Below, in pieces: positions 6,466-12,676 of a stretch of DNA of 12,676 nt. The stretch spans positions 1 through 12,676 of the forward strand of contig CAMTDY010000075.1 of assembly GCA_947070915.1 (NCBI GenBank), written 5' to 3'. Positions within the stretch are counted from its first letter, which is position 1. Every line of letters starts with the position of its first letter. The DNA is from an uncultured Roseburia sp. (GTDB lineage Bacteria > Bacillota > Clostridia > Lachnospirales > Lachnospiraceae). The notes below the pieces were generated by a model. That model saw only the letters and a list, made by a program, of their open reading frames with translations, searched no databases and was not told the origin of the DNA. Made by a program: the position numbers and the translations under genes.

Positions 6466-6495
6466 GCTGGTATATCCTTATAATCCCATACCAGC
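6466..6495 (+). other. Hairpin downstream of the micro-ORF
   Basis: GCTGGTAT (6466-6473) and ATACCAGC (6488-6495) form an 8-bp perfect stem with a 14-nt loop. No T-run follows on either strand, so termination is doubtful; it may be an mRNA end-stabilising or attenuation structure. Confidence 0.4.
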
Positions 6496-6659
6496 CCTTG
6501 AAGGAAAATGGGGAAAGCAAGCAGTACCATTTAACCATTGAAAAAATACGATAACGTTTGAAAATCTATGATAATGTCATTACCCCAACTAAAACCCCTA
6601 AAGATAGGGATTCTAACAAGATAAGACAATTCTTAAAACATTTAAAATTCCCTCCAACC

Positions 6660-6684
6660 TTACAAAACCGTAAGCCTCTGTAAG
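6660..6684 (+). promoter_or_regulatory. Possible BceR-type response-regulator operator
   Basis: TTACA (6660-6664), 4 nt and CGTAA (6669-6673), then a further half-site TGTAAG (6679-6684). This is one mismatch from the TNACA-N4-TGTAA pattern I recall for BceR-like regulators of BceAB transporters. It sits about 10 nt upstream of the candidate -35. Confidence 0.4.
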
Positions 6685-6693
6685 AAAGTTCGA

Positions 6694-6722
6694 TGGAAAA
6701 ATCCCCTTATTTGCGGTATGCT
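6694..6722 (+). promoter_or_regulatory. Candidate activated promoter of the BceAB-like operon
   Basis: A weak -35 TGGAAA (6694-6699), a 17-nt spacer and -10 TATGCT (6717-6722). The weak -35 with an operator just upstream suits a promoter that needs an activator. Confidence 0.35.
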
Positions 6723-6754
6723 CTGAATAGTACAACGGAAAGGAGCGATACGCA

Positions 6755-7519
6755 ATGAGCACAATATTAAAACTTGAAAATGTAGAAAAATATTATGGAA
6801 ACACTTCCAATCTCACCAAGGCGGTAGATCAGATCTCTTTTGAGGTGGAGACGGGAGAATTTGTTGGCATCATGGGGGCGAGCGGTTCAGGAAAGACCAC
6901 TTTGCTGAACTGTATCTCCACCATCGATAAAGTGACCAGCGGCAGGATTTATGTGGAAGGGAAGGACATCACCAGGATAAAAGGAAATGCCTTGAACCGG
7001 TTTCGGCGGGAAAAGCTTGGTTTTATCTTTCAGGAATTTAATCTTCTGGATACGCTGACGGCATATGAAAATATTGCGCTGCCGCTGTCCATTCAGAACC
7101 TGGCACCTTTGAAGATCGACGCTAAGATTGATGAAATTTCGGGGATCCTTGGTATCAGTGATGTGATGAAAAAATATCCTTATCAGATGAGTGGAGGACA
7201 GAAGCAGAGGGTTGCGGCGGCACGGGCGCTGATCACGGACCCGGCGATGGTGCTGGCAGATGAGCCCACGGGGGCGCTGGATTCCAGATCAGCCAGAAGC
7301 CTTCTGGAGAGTATGGAGGGGATGAACCAGAATTACGATGCTACCATACTTATGGTGACGCATGATGCATTTGCGGCGAGCTTTGCCACACGGGTCATCT
7401 TTTTAAAGGACGGGCAGATCTTTAATGAGGTTAGAAAGGGATCGGATACAAGAAAAGAATTTTTTGATAAGATAATGAATGTTGTTACGCTGATGGGTGG
7501 TGATCTCAATGATTTTTAA
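6755..7519 (+). CDS. BceA-like ABC transporter ATPase (antimicrobial peptide resistance/sensing)
   Basis: 254 residues from ATG 6755, with AAGGAG at 6740-6745. It hydrolyses ATP on the cytoplasmic face to drive the permease encoded next. All ATPase motifs are present: Walker A GASGSGKTT (41-49), Q-loop Q93 in IFQEFNLLD, signature SGGQKQR (146-152), Walker B MVLADE (165-170) with E170, D-loop ALD (174-176), and H203. The MacB/LolD-like order plus a C-terminal extension with KEFFDKIMNVV and the large neighbouring permease point to the peptide-7-exporter (BceA/VraD/YxdL) group. These systems detect and free cell-wall-active peptides such as bacitracin. No bceRS-type two-component genes are in the window. 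The stop overlaps the permease start by 11 nt. Confidence 0.9.
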   Translation: MSTILKLENVEKYYGNTSNLTKAVDQISFEVETGEFVGIMGASGSGKTTLLNCISTIDKVTSGRIYVEGKDITRIKGNALNRFRREKLGFIFQEFNLLDTLTAYENIALPLSIQNLAPLKIDAKIDEISGILGISDVMKKYPYQMSGGQKQRVAAARALITDPAMVLADEPTGALDSRSARSLLESMEGMNQNYDATILMVTHDAFAASFATRVIFLKDGQIFNEVRKGSDTRKEFFDKIMNVVTLMGGDLNDF

Positions 7520-9503
7520 ACTGGCATTCCGGAATATGAAAAAAAGCATGTCAGATTATGCAGTATATTTTGTGACGCTTATTATTGGTATTTCTGTGTT
7601 TTACGTATTTAATGCCATCTCAGACCAGACGGTTGTGACGAAAATATTTGCAAATGACTATGATATCCTGGATCTGATGAAAAGTACTCTTTCGGTAGCA
7701 AGTGTGATCGTGTCGGTGGCACTGGCATTTCTTATCGTGTATGCCAGCAGCTTTCTTATGAAGAGGAGGAAGAAAGAGTTTGGAATCTATATGCTCCTGG
7801 GCATGGGAAAGAAAAAGATCGCGGGAGTCCTTATGGCGGAGACGGTGATCATCGGAATGTTTTCCCTGCTGGCAGGTATGGGAGTGGGCATTATATTGTC
7901 CCAGGGGATGAGTATGCTGGTGGCAAAACTCTTTGAGGCGGATATGTCAAAGTTTGCCTTTGAAGTATCCACAGAAGCTGTTGGAAAGACCGTGATCTAT
8001 TTCCTGATCATGTATGCACTGGTACTTTTGCTGGATATATTTGTAGTGGGCAAATCGCGGCTGATAAGTCTTTTAAATGCGGAGAAGAAGTCAGAGAAAA
8101 ATATTGCGAAGAACCCGTGGATCTGTCTGGTGGTATTTATGGCAGCAGCAGTGGTGCTTAGTCATGCTTACTGGATGATGACGGCAAATGCTGAGCAGCT
8201 GACGGAGGAAAGTCAGATATTAGTTCAGATCATAAAAGGGATCATAGCTACCTTTTTGATCTTCTGGTCACTGTCCGGTCTATTGATATTTTTGTCAAAG
8301 ATCAGAAAGAAAAGCTATCTGAGGGGCATCAATGCCTTTACTACAAAGGAGATCAGCAGCCGTGTAAATACAAATGTTTTTGCCGGAAGTATCATCTGTC
8401 TCCTGCTGTTTATAACTATTTGCATATTTTCCACGAGTTTTTCTATTAACAAATCCATGAATGATAATCTCAGGACACTGGTGCCGGCAGATGTAAATCT
8501 TAATTGCATGTATGATCAAGGTCTTCCTTTTGACAGTGAGAAGGAGTTCATGACTGAAAAACTGCAGGCAGAGGGAATAGACATAGATCTTTTTAAAAAT
8601 TCGGTGGAATTTACGAGTTATGAATACTATAGATGGGATGAAAAAGAGGAGATGAGTTGGAATGATGATACAAATGTTTTTGCAAATGCAGGTAAAATAA
8701 TAAAATTAAGCGATTATAATAAAGTCGCAGAAATCTATGGACTGAAGAAGCAGACATTGACGGAGGATGAGTATCTTGTAATTTCAAATTATGATTCTAC
8801 AGCGAAATCCTATAATGAACATTTTCTGAAGAAAGGTCATGTGATCCGGCTGGGCGGAAAGGAATATCATCCCAGATATAAAGAGTGCCAGGATGGTTTC
8901 CTGGATATGTCATCCAATCCTTCCGAGATAGGTTTTACTGTAATGCCGGATGATATCCCGGCGGATGAAAATCTCCATCCGGACCGTATTTATTACATTG
9001 CAAATTATGATACAAATAAAAAAAGTGTGGAGGAGATGGATCAGCTTCTAAACAATGAAAAGATGCTAGAAAAGAATATCTCTGTCTCTACCAGAACAGA
9101 GATATATCAGAGAAGTATCGGACTTACCGCACTGATTGTCTTTCTGGGCCTGTATCTTGGCATTATCTTTGTCCTTGCCAGTTTTGCCCTGCTTTCGCTT
9201 AAGGAGCTGTCCCAGGCGGCGGACAGCCGGGAAAAATATCAGATCCTGCGAAGGATCGGAGTGGATGAGAGGATGATTCACCGCTCTTTATTCCAGCAGA
9301 ACCTGATCTTTTTCAGCACGCCTCTTCTCCTTGCCATCATACATTCCATCTTCGGTATTCAGGTGTGTATATATATCATGGAGGTATTTGGAAAATCTGG
9401 ACTGCTTTTTTCCATTGTGGCTACTTCGGTGGTACTTCTTGCGATATACGCCATATATTTTACGGTCACTTACCGTTGCAGCCGGAGAATTATTAACGAA
9501 TAA
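7509..9503 (+). CDS. BceB-like FtsX-family ABC permease with large extracellular domain
   Basis: 664 residues from ATG 7509, overlapping the ATPase gene by 11 nt; GGGTGGTGA (7495-7503) can act as a ribosome site. Ten hydrophobic segments are seen, seven before and three after a hydrophilic domain at about 314-533. That is the BceB layout: about 200 extracellular residues between helices VII and VIII, which bind the drug-lipid complex or signal to the sensor kinase. Helices lie near 20-38, 63-83, 107-130, 160-180, 200-224, 241-264, 289-312, 536-566, 598-624 and 633-655. FtsX-like segments follow helices II and VIII (RRKKEFGIYMLLGMGKKKI and REKYQILRRIGVDERMI). Length fits the family (about 650). 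It acts with the ATPase in peptide-antibiotic resistance or sensing; the specific ligand is unknown. Confidence 0.9.
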   Translation: MIFKLAFRNMKKSMSDYAVYFVTLIIGISVFYVFNAISDQTVVTKIFANDYDILDLMKSTLSVASVIVSVALAFLIVYASSFLMKRRKKEFGIYMLLGMGKKKIAGVLMAETVIIGMFSLLAGMGVGIILSQGMSMLVAKLFEADMSKFAFEVSTEAVGKTVIYFLIMYALVLLLDIFVVGKSRLISLLNAEKKSEKNIAKNPWICLVVFMAAAVVLSHAYWMMTANAEQLTEESQILVQIIKGIIATFLIFWSLSGLLIFLSKIRKKSYLRGINAFTTKEISSRVNTNVFAGSIICLLLFITICIFSTSFSINKSMNDNLRTLVPADVNLNCMYDQGLPFDSEKEFMTEKLQAEGIDIDLFKNSVEFTSYEYYRWDEKEEMSWNDDTNVFANAGKIIKLSDYNKVAEIYGLKKQTLTEDEYLVISNYDSTAKSYNEHFLKKGHVIRLGGKEYHPRYKECQDGFLDMSSNPSEIGFTVMPDDIPADENLHPDRIYYIANYDTNKKSVEEMDQLLNNEKMLEKNISVSTRTEIYQRSIGLTALIVFLGLYLGIIFVLASFALLSLKELSQAADSREKYQILRRIGVDERMIHRSLFQQNLIFFSTPLLLAIIHSIFGIQVCIYIMEVFGKSGLLFSIVATSVVLLAIYAIYFTVTYRCSRRIINE

Positions 9504-9508
9504 AAACA

Positions 9509-9566
9509 CAAACAAATGTTTGATATTTCCGAACGTATGTGTTACAATAATAAAAACGGATGTTCG
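9509..9566 (+). promoter_or_regulatory. Three LexA/SOS-box-like sites
   Basis: Compared with the Firmicutes box CGAACRNRYGTTCG, site A (9509-9522, CAAACAAATGTTTG, palindromic) matches 12 of 14, site B (9530-9543, CGAACGTATGTGTT) 11 of 14 and site C (9553-9566, AAAACGGATGTTCG) 12 of 14. They are spaced 21 and 23 nt apart, so they fall on about the same face of the helix. Site A overlaps the -35, B ends at the -10 and C follows the -10. This suggests LexA repression and induction by DNA damage of the repair genes downstream. Confidence 0.6.
9520..9548 (+). promoter_or_regulatory. Promoter of the radical SAM-UDG operon
   Basis: TTGATA (9520-9525), a 17-nt spacer and TACAAT (9543-9548). The likely start is near 9555, inside the third SOS-like site, leaving only about 23 nt of leader with the ribosome site CGGAGG (9565-9570). 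Confidence 0.65.
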
Positions 9567-9577
9567 GAGGTGGAAAA

Positions 9578-11101
9578 ATGGAACTGACAGCGGATATTTT
9601 TTCTAAATTGGAGATCCTTTCGGATGCAGCGAAATATGATGTGGCATGTACTTCCAGCGGCTCCAGCCGCAAAGGGGTGAAGGGAACCATGGGGAATACT
9701 GTGGCAGCGGGACTCTGCCACTGCTTCTCCGCAGATGGGAGGTGTATCTCACTTTTAAAGATTTTACTGACGAATGAATGTGTCTACGACTGCAAATACT
9801 GTCTGAACCGTCTTTCCAATGACGTGCCCCGCGCCTCTTTTTCTCCAGAGGAAGTGGCGGAGCTCACCATCTCCTTTTACCGGCGGAATTATATCGAAGG
9901 ATTATTTTTAAGTTCCGGGATACGAAAGAATCCGGATTTTACCATGGAGCAGATTTACCAGGCGGTACACCTTCTGCGGGTTCAATACCGCTTTAATGGA
10001 TATATCCATGTCAAAGCGATCCCTGGGGCGGATCCTCTGCTGATTGAGAAGACGGGATGGCTGGTAGACCGGATGAGTGCGAATCTGGAACTGCCTACGG
10101 CGGATGGGCTGAGATCACTAGCCCCCCAGAAATCCAGAAAGACGATACTGACTCCCATGCGCCAGATCCAGATGGGACGCCGGGAGAGCCGGCTGCTGCT
10201 GGGAGATGGCAGCGTGCCGGAACTGCCGGGCGCTGGGGCAGGTGTACCAGGGACTGGAAAAAGTTTTACACAGAGGGAAGCCCTGCCAGGAGAGGCAAGA
10301 GACAAGAGGGGAGACGGACAAAAGGTAATAGGTGGAGGAAAAAGCTCTGCATCGTCCGAAGCCCTGCCGGCGGTAAACCAGGGTTTTGCCCTGCAGGAGT
10401 TTCATCCGGATGCCAGTTTTGTGCCGGCGGGACAGAGTACACAGATGATCGTGGGGGCGTCGGGCGAGAGCGATTATGAGATCGTGCACATGGCAGAGGC
10501 AATGTACCAGAAGTTTGATCTGAAACGGGTTTTTTATTCGGCCTTTGTCAATACCACGAGGGATCCGGCGCTGCCAGAGGGAAGGGAAGGACCGCCGCTG
10601 CTCCGGGAGCACCGGCTCTATCAGGCAGATTTTCTGATGCGGTTTTACCAGTTCCGGGCAGAAGAGATCATTTCAGCGGAAAATCCTTTTCTGAATGTTC
10701 ATCTGGATCCGAAGTGCAACTGGGCGCTGAACCATCTGGAGTTTTTCCCAGTGGAGGTGCAGACGGCGGACTATCATACGCTGCTTCGTATTCCGGGAGT
10801 GGGTGTCAAATCAGCCAGGCGCATCATGGCGGCGAGACGGCTTGGCAGTCTGGACTATCAGGCACTGAAAAAGTTTGGAGTGGTATTAAAGCGGGCGATG
10901 TATTTTATCACCTGTGGTGGGAAGACGATGGTTCCCCTCCGCATGAACGAAGGATTCATACTGACTAATCTGCTGGGACTCAGAGAGAGGCTTCCGGCCT
11001 CTGTCACCGGGGAAGACCGGTTTGAGCAGATGTCACTTCTGGATCTGTATCCTGGTGCTGTGACAGCCCCAGGAGCGGGGGAGGTGGCGAGGTATGGATG
11101 A
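9578..11101 (+). CDS. Radical SAM protein linked to UDG (TIGR03916-like putative DNA modification/repair protein)
   Basis: 507 residues from ATG 9578, after CGGAGGTGG (9565-9573); the ATG at 9560 has no site. The radical SAM [4Fe-4S] motif CVYDCKYC gives C68, C72 and C75. LFLSSGI (109-115) and YIHVKAIPG (142-150) are typical TIM-barrel segments. FVPAGQSTQMIVGASGESD (281-299) is the hallmark of this family, and TLLRIPGVGVKSARRIMAAR (401-420) is a helix-hairpin-helix DNA-binding element. The reaction is unknown; its fixed pairing with a UDG-like protein implies a DNA repair or modification role. About 60-65 extra residues (roughly 205-280, Gly/Pro/Ala-rich) separate the two conserved halves; relatives as I know them have a short linker there. 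GAAGCCCTGCC occurs at 10277 and 10358, 81 nt apart and in frame within this insert. Confidence 0.9.
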   Translation: MELTADIFSKLEILSDAAKYDVACTSSGSSRKGVKGTMGNTVAAGLCHCFSADGRCISLLKILLTNECVYDCKYCLNRLSNDVPRASFSPEEVAELTISFYRRNYIEGLFLSSGIRKNPDFTMEQIYQAVHLLRVQYRFNGYIHVKAIPGADPLLIEKTGWLVDRMSANLELPTADGLRSLAPQKSRKTILTPMRQIQMGRRESRLLLGDGSVPELPGAGAGVPGTGKSFTQREALPGEARDKRGDGQKVIGGGKSSASSEALPAVNQGFALQEFHPDASFVPAGQSTQMIVGASGESDYEIVHMAEAMYQKFDLKRVFYSAFVNTTRDPALPEGREGPPLLREHRLYQADFLMRFYQFRAEEIISAENPFLNVHLDPKCNWALNHLEFFPVEVQTADYHTLLRIPGVGVKSARRIMAARRLGSLDYQALKKFGVVLKRAMYFITCGGKTMVPLRMNEGFILTNLLGLRERLPASVTGEDRFEQMSLLDLYPGAVTAPGAGEVARYG

Positions 11102-11870
11102 GACATGGATTTATCTGTGCGAGGATTCCCTGGATGGGATATTTACCGCAGTATACCGTGCTTATGAGGAAGGCCATCCCCACGCCGCCAACCGCATTCA
11201 GATCTGTGACAGGATGTACCATCAGGAGCTGTTTGCCAGATATATTTCGGTGGAGACCGACTATGAGCGGGCTGAGAAGGTGGCGCGTACCCTGCGGAAT
11301 AAAGTATCCAGCCCGGTCTATGAATGGCTGAAAAAATGTTCTGTTTCTTATGATCCAGGAAAGGCAGATGGGATTTACCGGGGGATCATCCTGGCGCTGC
11401 ACATGGGTGGGAAGGTGATGGATCACTTAACCCGGCCGGAGGTCCAGTATCTGATGGAGCTGGAGCGCCATATTATTAATGAGATACAGCATGAACTCCA
11501 GTTTCTCCGGTTCGAGGAATTGGAGAACGGAGTGTTGTTTGGGAGGATCAATCCGAAGAACGCCGTCCTTCCCTATATGGCAGAGCATTTTTCTGACCGT
11601 TTTTCCGGAGAGAACTGGGTGATCGCCGATACGGTTCATCGGACAGTGCTTCTTCATGAGACTGGAAAGGGGTGCTCCCTGGCAGAGATGTCGGATGTGG
11701 ATCTGGAAGCGTTGGAGTTAAGTGTCTCGGCAAGTGAAGAATTGTGGCAGAGACTGTGGAAGCGGTTCGTGGATTCCATCGCCATCAAGGAGAGGATCAA
11801 CCCCAGGCTGCAGATGCAGATGCTGCCCAAACGGTTCCGAAAATACATGAAGGAAATGCAGGAGCCCTAA
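11094..11870 (+). CDS. UDG-family partner with DUF4130 region (TIGR03915-like putative DNA repair protein)
   Basis: 258 residues from ATG 11094, which overlaps the radical SAM stop by 8 nt; GGGGGAGGTGG (11078-11088) lies just upstream, so translation is coupled. The start TWIYLCEDSLDGIFTAVYRAYE (4-25) is the usual opening of the SAM-linked UDG-like family. The C-terminal half holds the DUF4130 pattern FLRFEELENGVLFGRINPKNAVLP (137-160), HFSDRF (165-170), WVIADTVHRTVLLH (175-188), and ends WKRFVDSIAIKERINPRLQMQMLPKRF. It presumably acts on DNA damage or on a modified base with the radical SAM protein; no activity has been read from the sequence. Length fits the family. Confidence 0.9.
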   Translation: MDETWIYLCEDSLDGIFTAVYRAYEEGHPHAANRIQICDRMYHQELFARYISVETDYERAEKVARTLRNKVSSPVYEWLKKCSVSYDPGKADGIYRGIILALHMGGKVMDHLTRPEVQYLMELERHIINEIQHELQFLRFEELENGVLFGRINPKNAVLPYMAEHFSDRFSGENWVIADTVHRTVLLHETGKGCSLAEMSDVDLEALELSVSASEELWQRLWKRFVDSIAIKERINPRLQMQMLPKRFRKYMKEMQEP

Positions 11871-12006
11871 TGTATTGTTAATTTAAGGAAATTGTCAGTG
11901 TCATAACATCAGAATTAAAAAAGGACTTAGGGAGATTTATAAGCTGCTGCAAAGCATTAACATTTACTTTTGGTGGTGCTGCAGGAAGCAGTATATAAGT
12001 TAAATG
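11871..12006. other. Trailer between repair gene and terminator
   Basis: 136 nt without a gene I can support. One frame is open from 11882 to 11998 and would read ITSELKKDLGRFISCC then a Gly/Ala-rich end, but it has no ATG, GTG or TTG start, so it is not called. Confidence 0.4.
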
Positions 12007-12038
12007 AAAGAAGGGTACAGATCCGTACCCTTCTTTTT
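12007..12038 (+). terminator. Strong Rho-independent terminator of the repair operon
   Basis: AAAGAAGGGTAC (12007-12018) pairs perfectly with GTACCCTTCTTT (12025-12036) around a 6-nt loop, followed by more T (12034-12038). A-run upstream and T-run downstream also allow reverse termination. Confidence 0.9.
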
Positions 12039-12120
12039 ATACGTGAAATACGTTCTATATCGTAGGACAGGTCTCATATCTTTTAGTAAAGTTTCTGTTC
12101 AGCCAGTTGCAAGGTGCTGG

Positions 12121-12149
12121 TTGAAATAATTACCATAATGTGGTATATT
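12121..12149 (+). promoter_or_regulatory. Sigma-A-type promoter of the DUF3440 gene
   Basis: TTGAAA (12121-12126), a 17-nt spacer ending TGG, and TATATT (12144-12149). Predicted start near 12156, leaving a leader of about 180 nt before the ATG at 12339. An inverted repeat CAGCCAG/CTGGTTG (12100-12106/12117-12123) abuts the -35. Confidence 0.65.
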
Positions 12150-12164
12150 TACCATATTGTGACA
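12131..12164 (+). repeat. Tandem operator-like repeats over the promoter
   Basis: TACCATAATGTGGTA (12131-12145, an inverted repeat TACCA/TGGTA) and TACCATATTGTGACA (12150-12164) match at 12 of 15 positions with a period of 19 nt. They cover the spacer, the -10 and the start region, a good place for a repressor. Confidence 0.45.
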
Positions 12165-12179
12165 TAAAACTACAGACTT

Positions 12180-12305
12180 GAAGATGGAGGCAAGTGCGAA
12201 TGAAACTACGGATTCGTAAAAACCTCATCACGTAGTTTCTCGCAAGGTGCCACTTGTGGCATCTTGCTCTCTTCACACCGGAAGAACGCAAAAGCAGCGT
12301 TCTTC
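12180..12305 (+). ncRNA. Structured 5' leader RNA (possible translational or transcriptional attenuator)
   Basis: A closing stem of 12 pairs with small bulges (12180-12194 with 12263-12274), stem 2 (12195-12210 with 12231-12244: TGCGA/TCGCA plus GAAACTACG/CGTAGTTTC), and a small third stem (12248-12261) make a three-way junction. A competing perfect hairpin, GCAAGGTGCCAC with GTGGCATCTTGC (12242-12267), would break the closing stem and the base of stem 2. A separate hairpin GAAGAACGC/GCGTTCTTC (12281-12289/12297-12305) follows. There are no T-runs, so control of translation is more likely than termination. No known riboswitch class was recognised. Confidence 0.5.
12200..12235 (+). CDS. Leader peptide ORF, 11 residues, in the DUF3440 leader RNA
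   Basis: ATG 12200 with GGAGG at 12186-12190 (9-nt spacing) encodes MKLRIRKNLIT and stops at TAG 12233-12235. The ORF covers both strands of stem 2, so a ribosome moving or stalling here would open it. The arrangement (ribosome site, short basic peptide, competing hairpins, second ribosome site) is like leader-peptide attenuators of antibiotic-resistance genes. Existence is supported by the ribosome site and structure only. Confidence 0.45.
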   Translation: MKLRIRKNLIT

Positions 12306-12338
12306 ACGAAAATGTTTGTGCGCACATGGAGGTAACAT

Positions 12339-12676
12339 ATGATACGTTCTTATGTTGAAAAAAATGTATTTGACGCTCTGCAGGAGAGGTTAAAGCTTAT
12401 ATTTCAGGAATTCGACAATATATATGTTTCATTTTCAGGGGGAAAGGACAGCGGACTCTTATTAAATCTCGTGCTGGATTATCAGAAGAAATACGCACCG
12501 GAAAAAAGGATTGGTGTGTTCCATCAGGATTTTGAAGCCCAGTACACGGTGACGACAGAGTATATTGAGCGTACATTTAAACGCATTGAAAAAGACGTGG
12601 AGCCCTACTGGGTGTGTCTTCCCATGGCGACCCGCACTGCCCTGAGCAGCTATGAGATGTTCTGGTATCCCTGGGA
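12339..12676 (+). CDS. DUF3440 / IbrA-like PAPS-reductase-family protein, N-terminal part
   Basis: ATG 12339 follows ATGGAGG (12326-12332). 112 full codons are in the window and the gene runs past the right edge. The PP-loop SFSGGKDSGLLLNLVLDY (31-48) binds ATP in adenine-nucleotide alpha-hydrolases of the PAPS reductase family. FHQDFEAQYTVTTEYIERTF (61-80) and YWVCLPMATRTALSSYEMFW (90-109) are the features of DUF3440/IbrA proteins rather than true sulfate-assimilation enzymes. IbrA homologues are usually followed by a ParB-like IbrB, which would lie outside the window. They occur in mobile or accessory regions and are linked to gene activation in E. coli; the chemistry is unknown. A long structured leader with its own small ORF suggests tight regulation. 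Confidence 0.85.
   Translation, partial: MIRSYVEKNVFDALQERLKLIFQEFDNIYVSFSGGKDSGLLLNLVLDYQKKYAPEKRIGVFHQDFEAQYTVTTEYIERTFKRIEKDVEPYWVCLPMATRTALSSYEMFWYPW

Larger units (their letters stand above)
6281..6659. other. Gene-poor AT-rich intergenic region
   Basis: About 380 nt with only the micro-ORF at 6397 and the hairpin at 6466. It also holds a -10-like TATAAT (6352-6357) without a -35, a short CCCTA/TAGGG hairpin (6596-6609), and two similar AT-rich segments, TACGATAACGTTTG and TATGATAATGTCAT (about 6547-6580). No clear terminator follows the recombinase gene. Confidence 0.4.

Noticed and set aside
7509..9503. Considered whether the permease and the protein at 430-1251 belong to one transporter.
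   Set aside because: They are 6 kb apart with two terminators between them, and the BceB-like permease is complete on its own.
9551..9566. Site C considered as chance similarity because it overlaps the ribosome site region.
   Set aside because: I kept it as an SOS-like site because spacing from the other two sites is regular, but its 5' half is only AAAAC.
10057..10479. Overlapping open frames inside the radical SAM gene.
   Set aside because: High GC keeps several frames open here; the family motifs lie in the main frame only.
11882..11998. Frame reading ITSELKKDLGRFISCC then a Gly/Ala-rich end, considered as a small peptide precursor.
   Set aside because: No ATG, GTG or TTG start exists in the frame and no ribosome site fits; it would need a rare start codon.
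12281..12305. Hairpin GAAGAACGC/GCGTTCTTC considered as a terminator or retron-like RNA.
   Set aside because: No T-run follows and no reverse transcriptase gene is present in the window.

Overview
The window looks like Clostridia, most likely a Lachnospiraceae-type gut Firmicute. The evidence is strong AGGAGG-like ribosome sites, moderate GC, a BceAB-type peptide-sensing/resistance transporter, the radical SAM/UDG-like repair pair common in Clostridia, and COG1361-like membrane-anchored proteins. All real genes I can support lie on the + strand. I see no rRNA, tRNA, CRISPR array or transposase.

Region 1 (1-1251): the end of a membrane-anchored extracellular protein and a two-helix membrane protein, probably the tail of an ABC-exporter operon that starts outside the window. 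Region 2 (1252-5363): a six-gene, one-direction cassette with its own promoter (TTAACA-N17-TATAAA) and a good terminator. It encodes a DUF6765-type putative metal-dependent protein, two related DUF2589-type proteins, an 89-aa protein of unknown role, a two-helix SLATT/DUF4231-like membrane protein, and a CHAP-type peptidoglycan hydrolase without a signal peptide. This is the best candidate for an undescribed system: the parts suggest membrane and cell-wall action, resembling a lysis or effector cassette. A tyrosine recombinase gene (5465-6280) follows directly.

Region 3 (6281-9503): an intergenic region with a micro-ORF, a hairpin and a possible BceR-type operator, then a BceA-like ATPase and a BceB-like ten-helix permease, with no two-component system in the window. 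Region 4 (9504-12038): a promoter overlapped by three LexA/SOS-box-like sites drives a radical SAM protein (TIGR03916-like, with an unusual internal insertion) and its UDG/DUF4130-family partner (TIGR03915-like), overlapping by 8 nt and ended by a strong terminator. Region 5 (12039-12676): a good promoter with tandem operator-like repeats, a structured leader RNA of about 180 nt carrying a small upstream ORF with its own ribosome site, and the start of a DUF3440/IbrA-like PAPS-reductase-family gene cut by the window edge.

All family names come from reading motifs by eye; no database search was possible.
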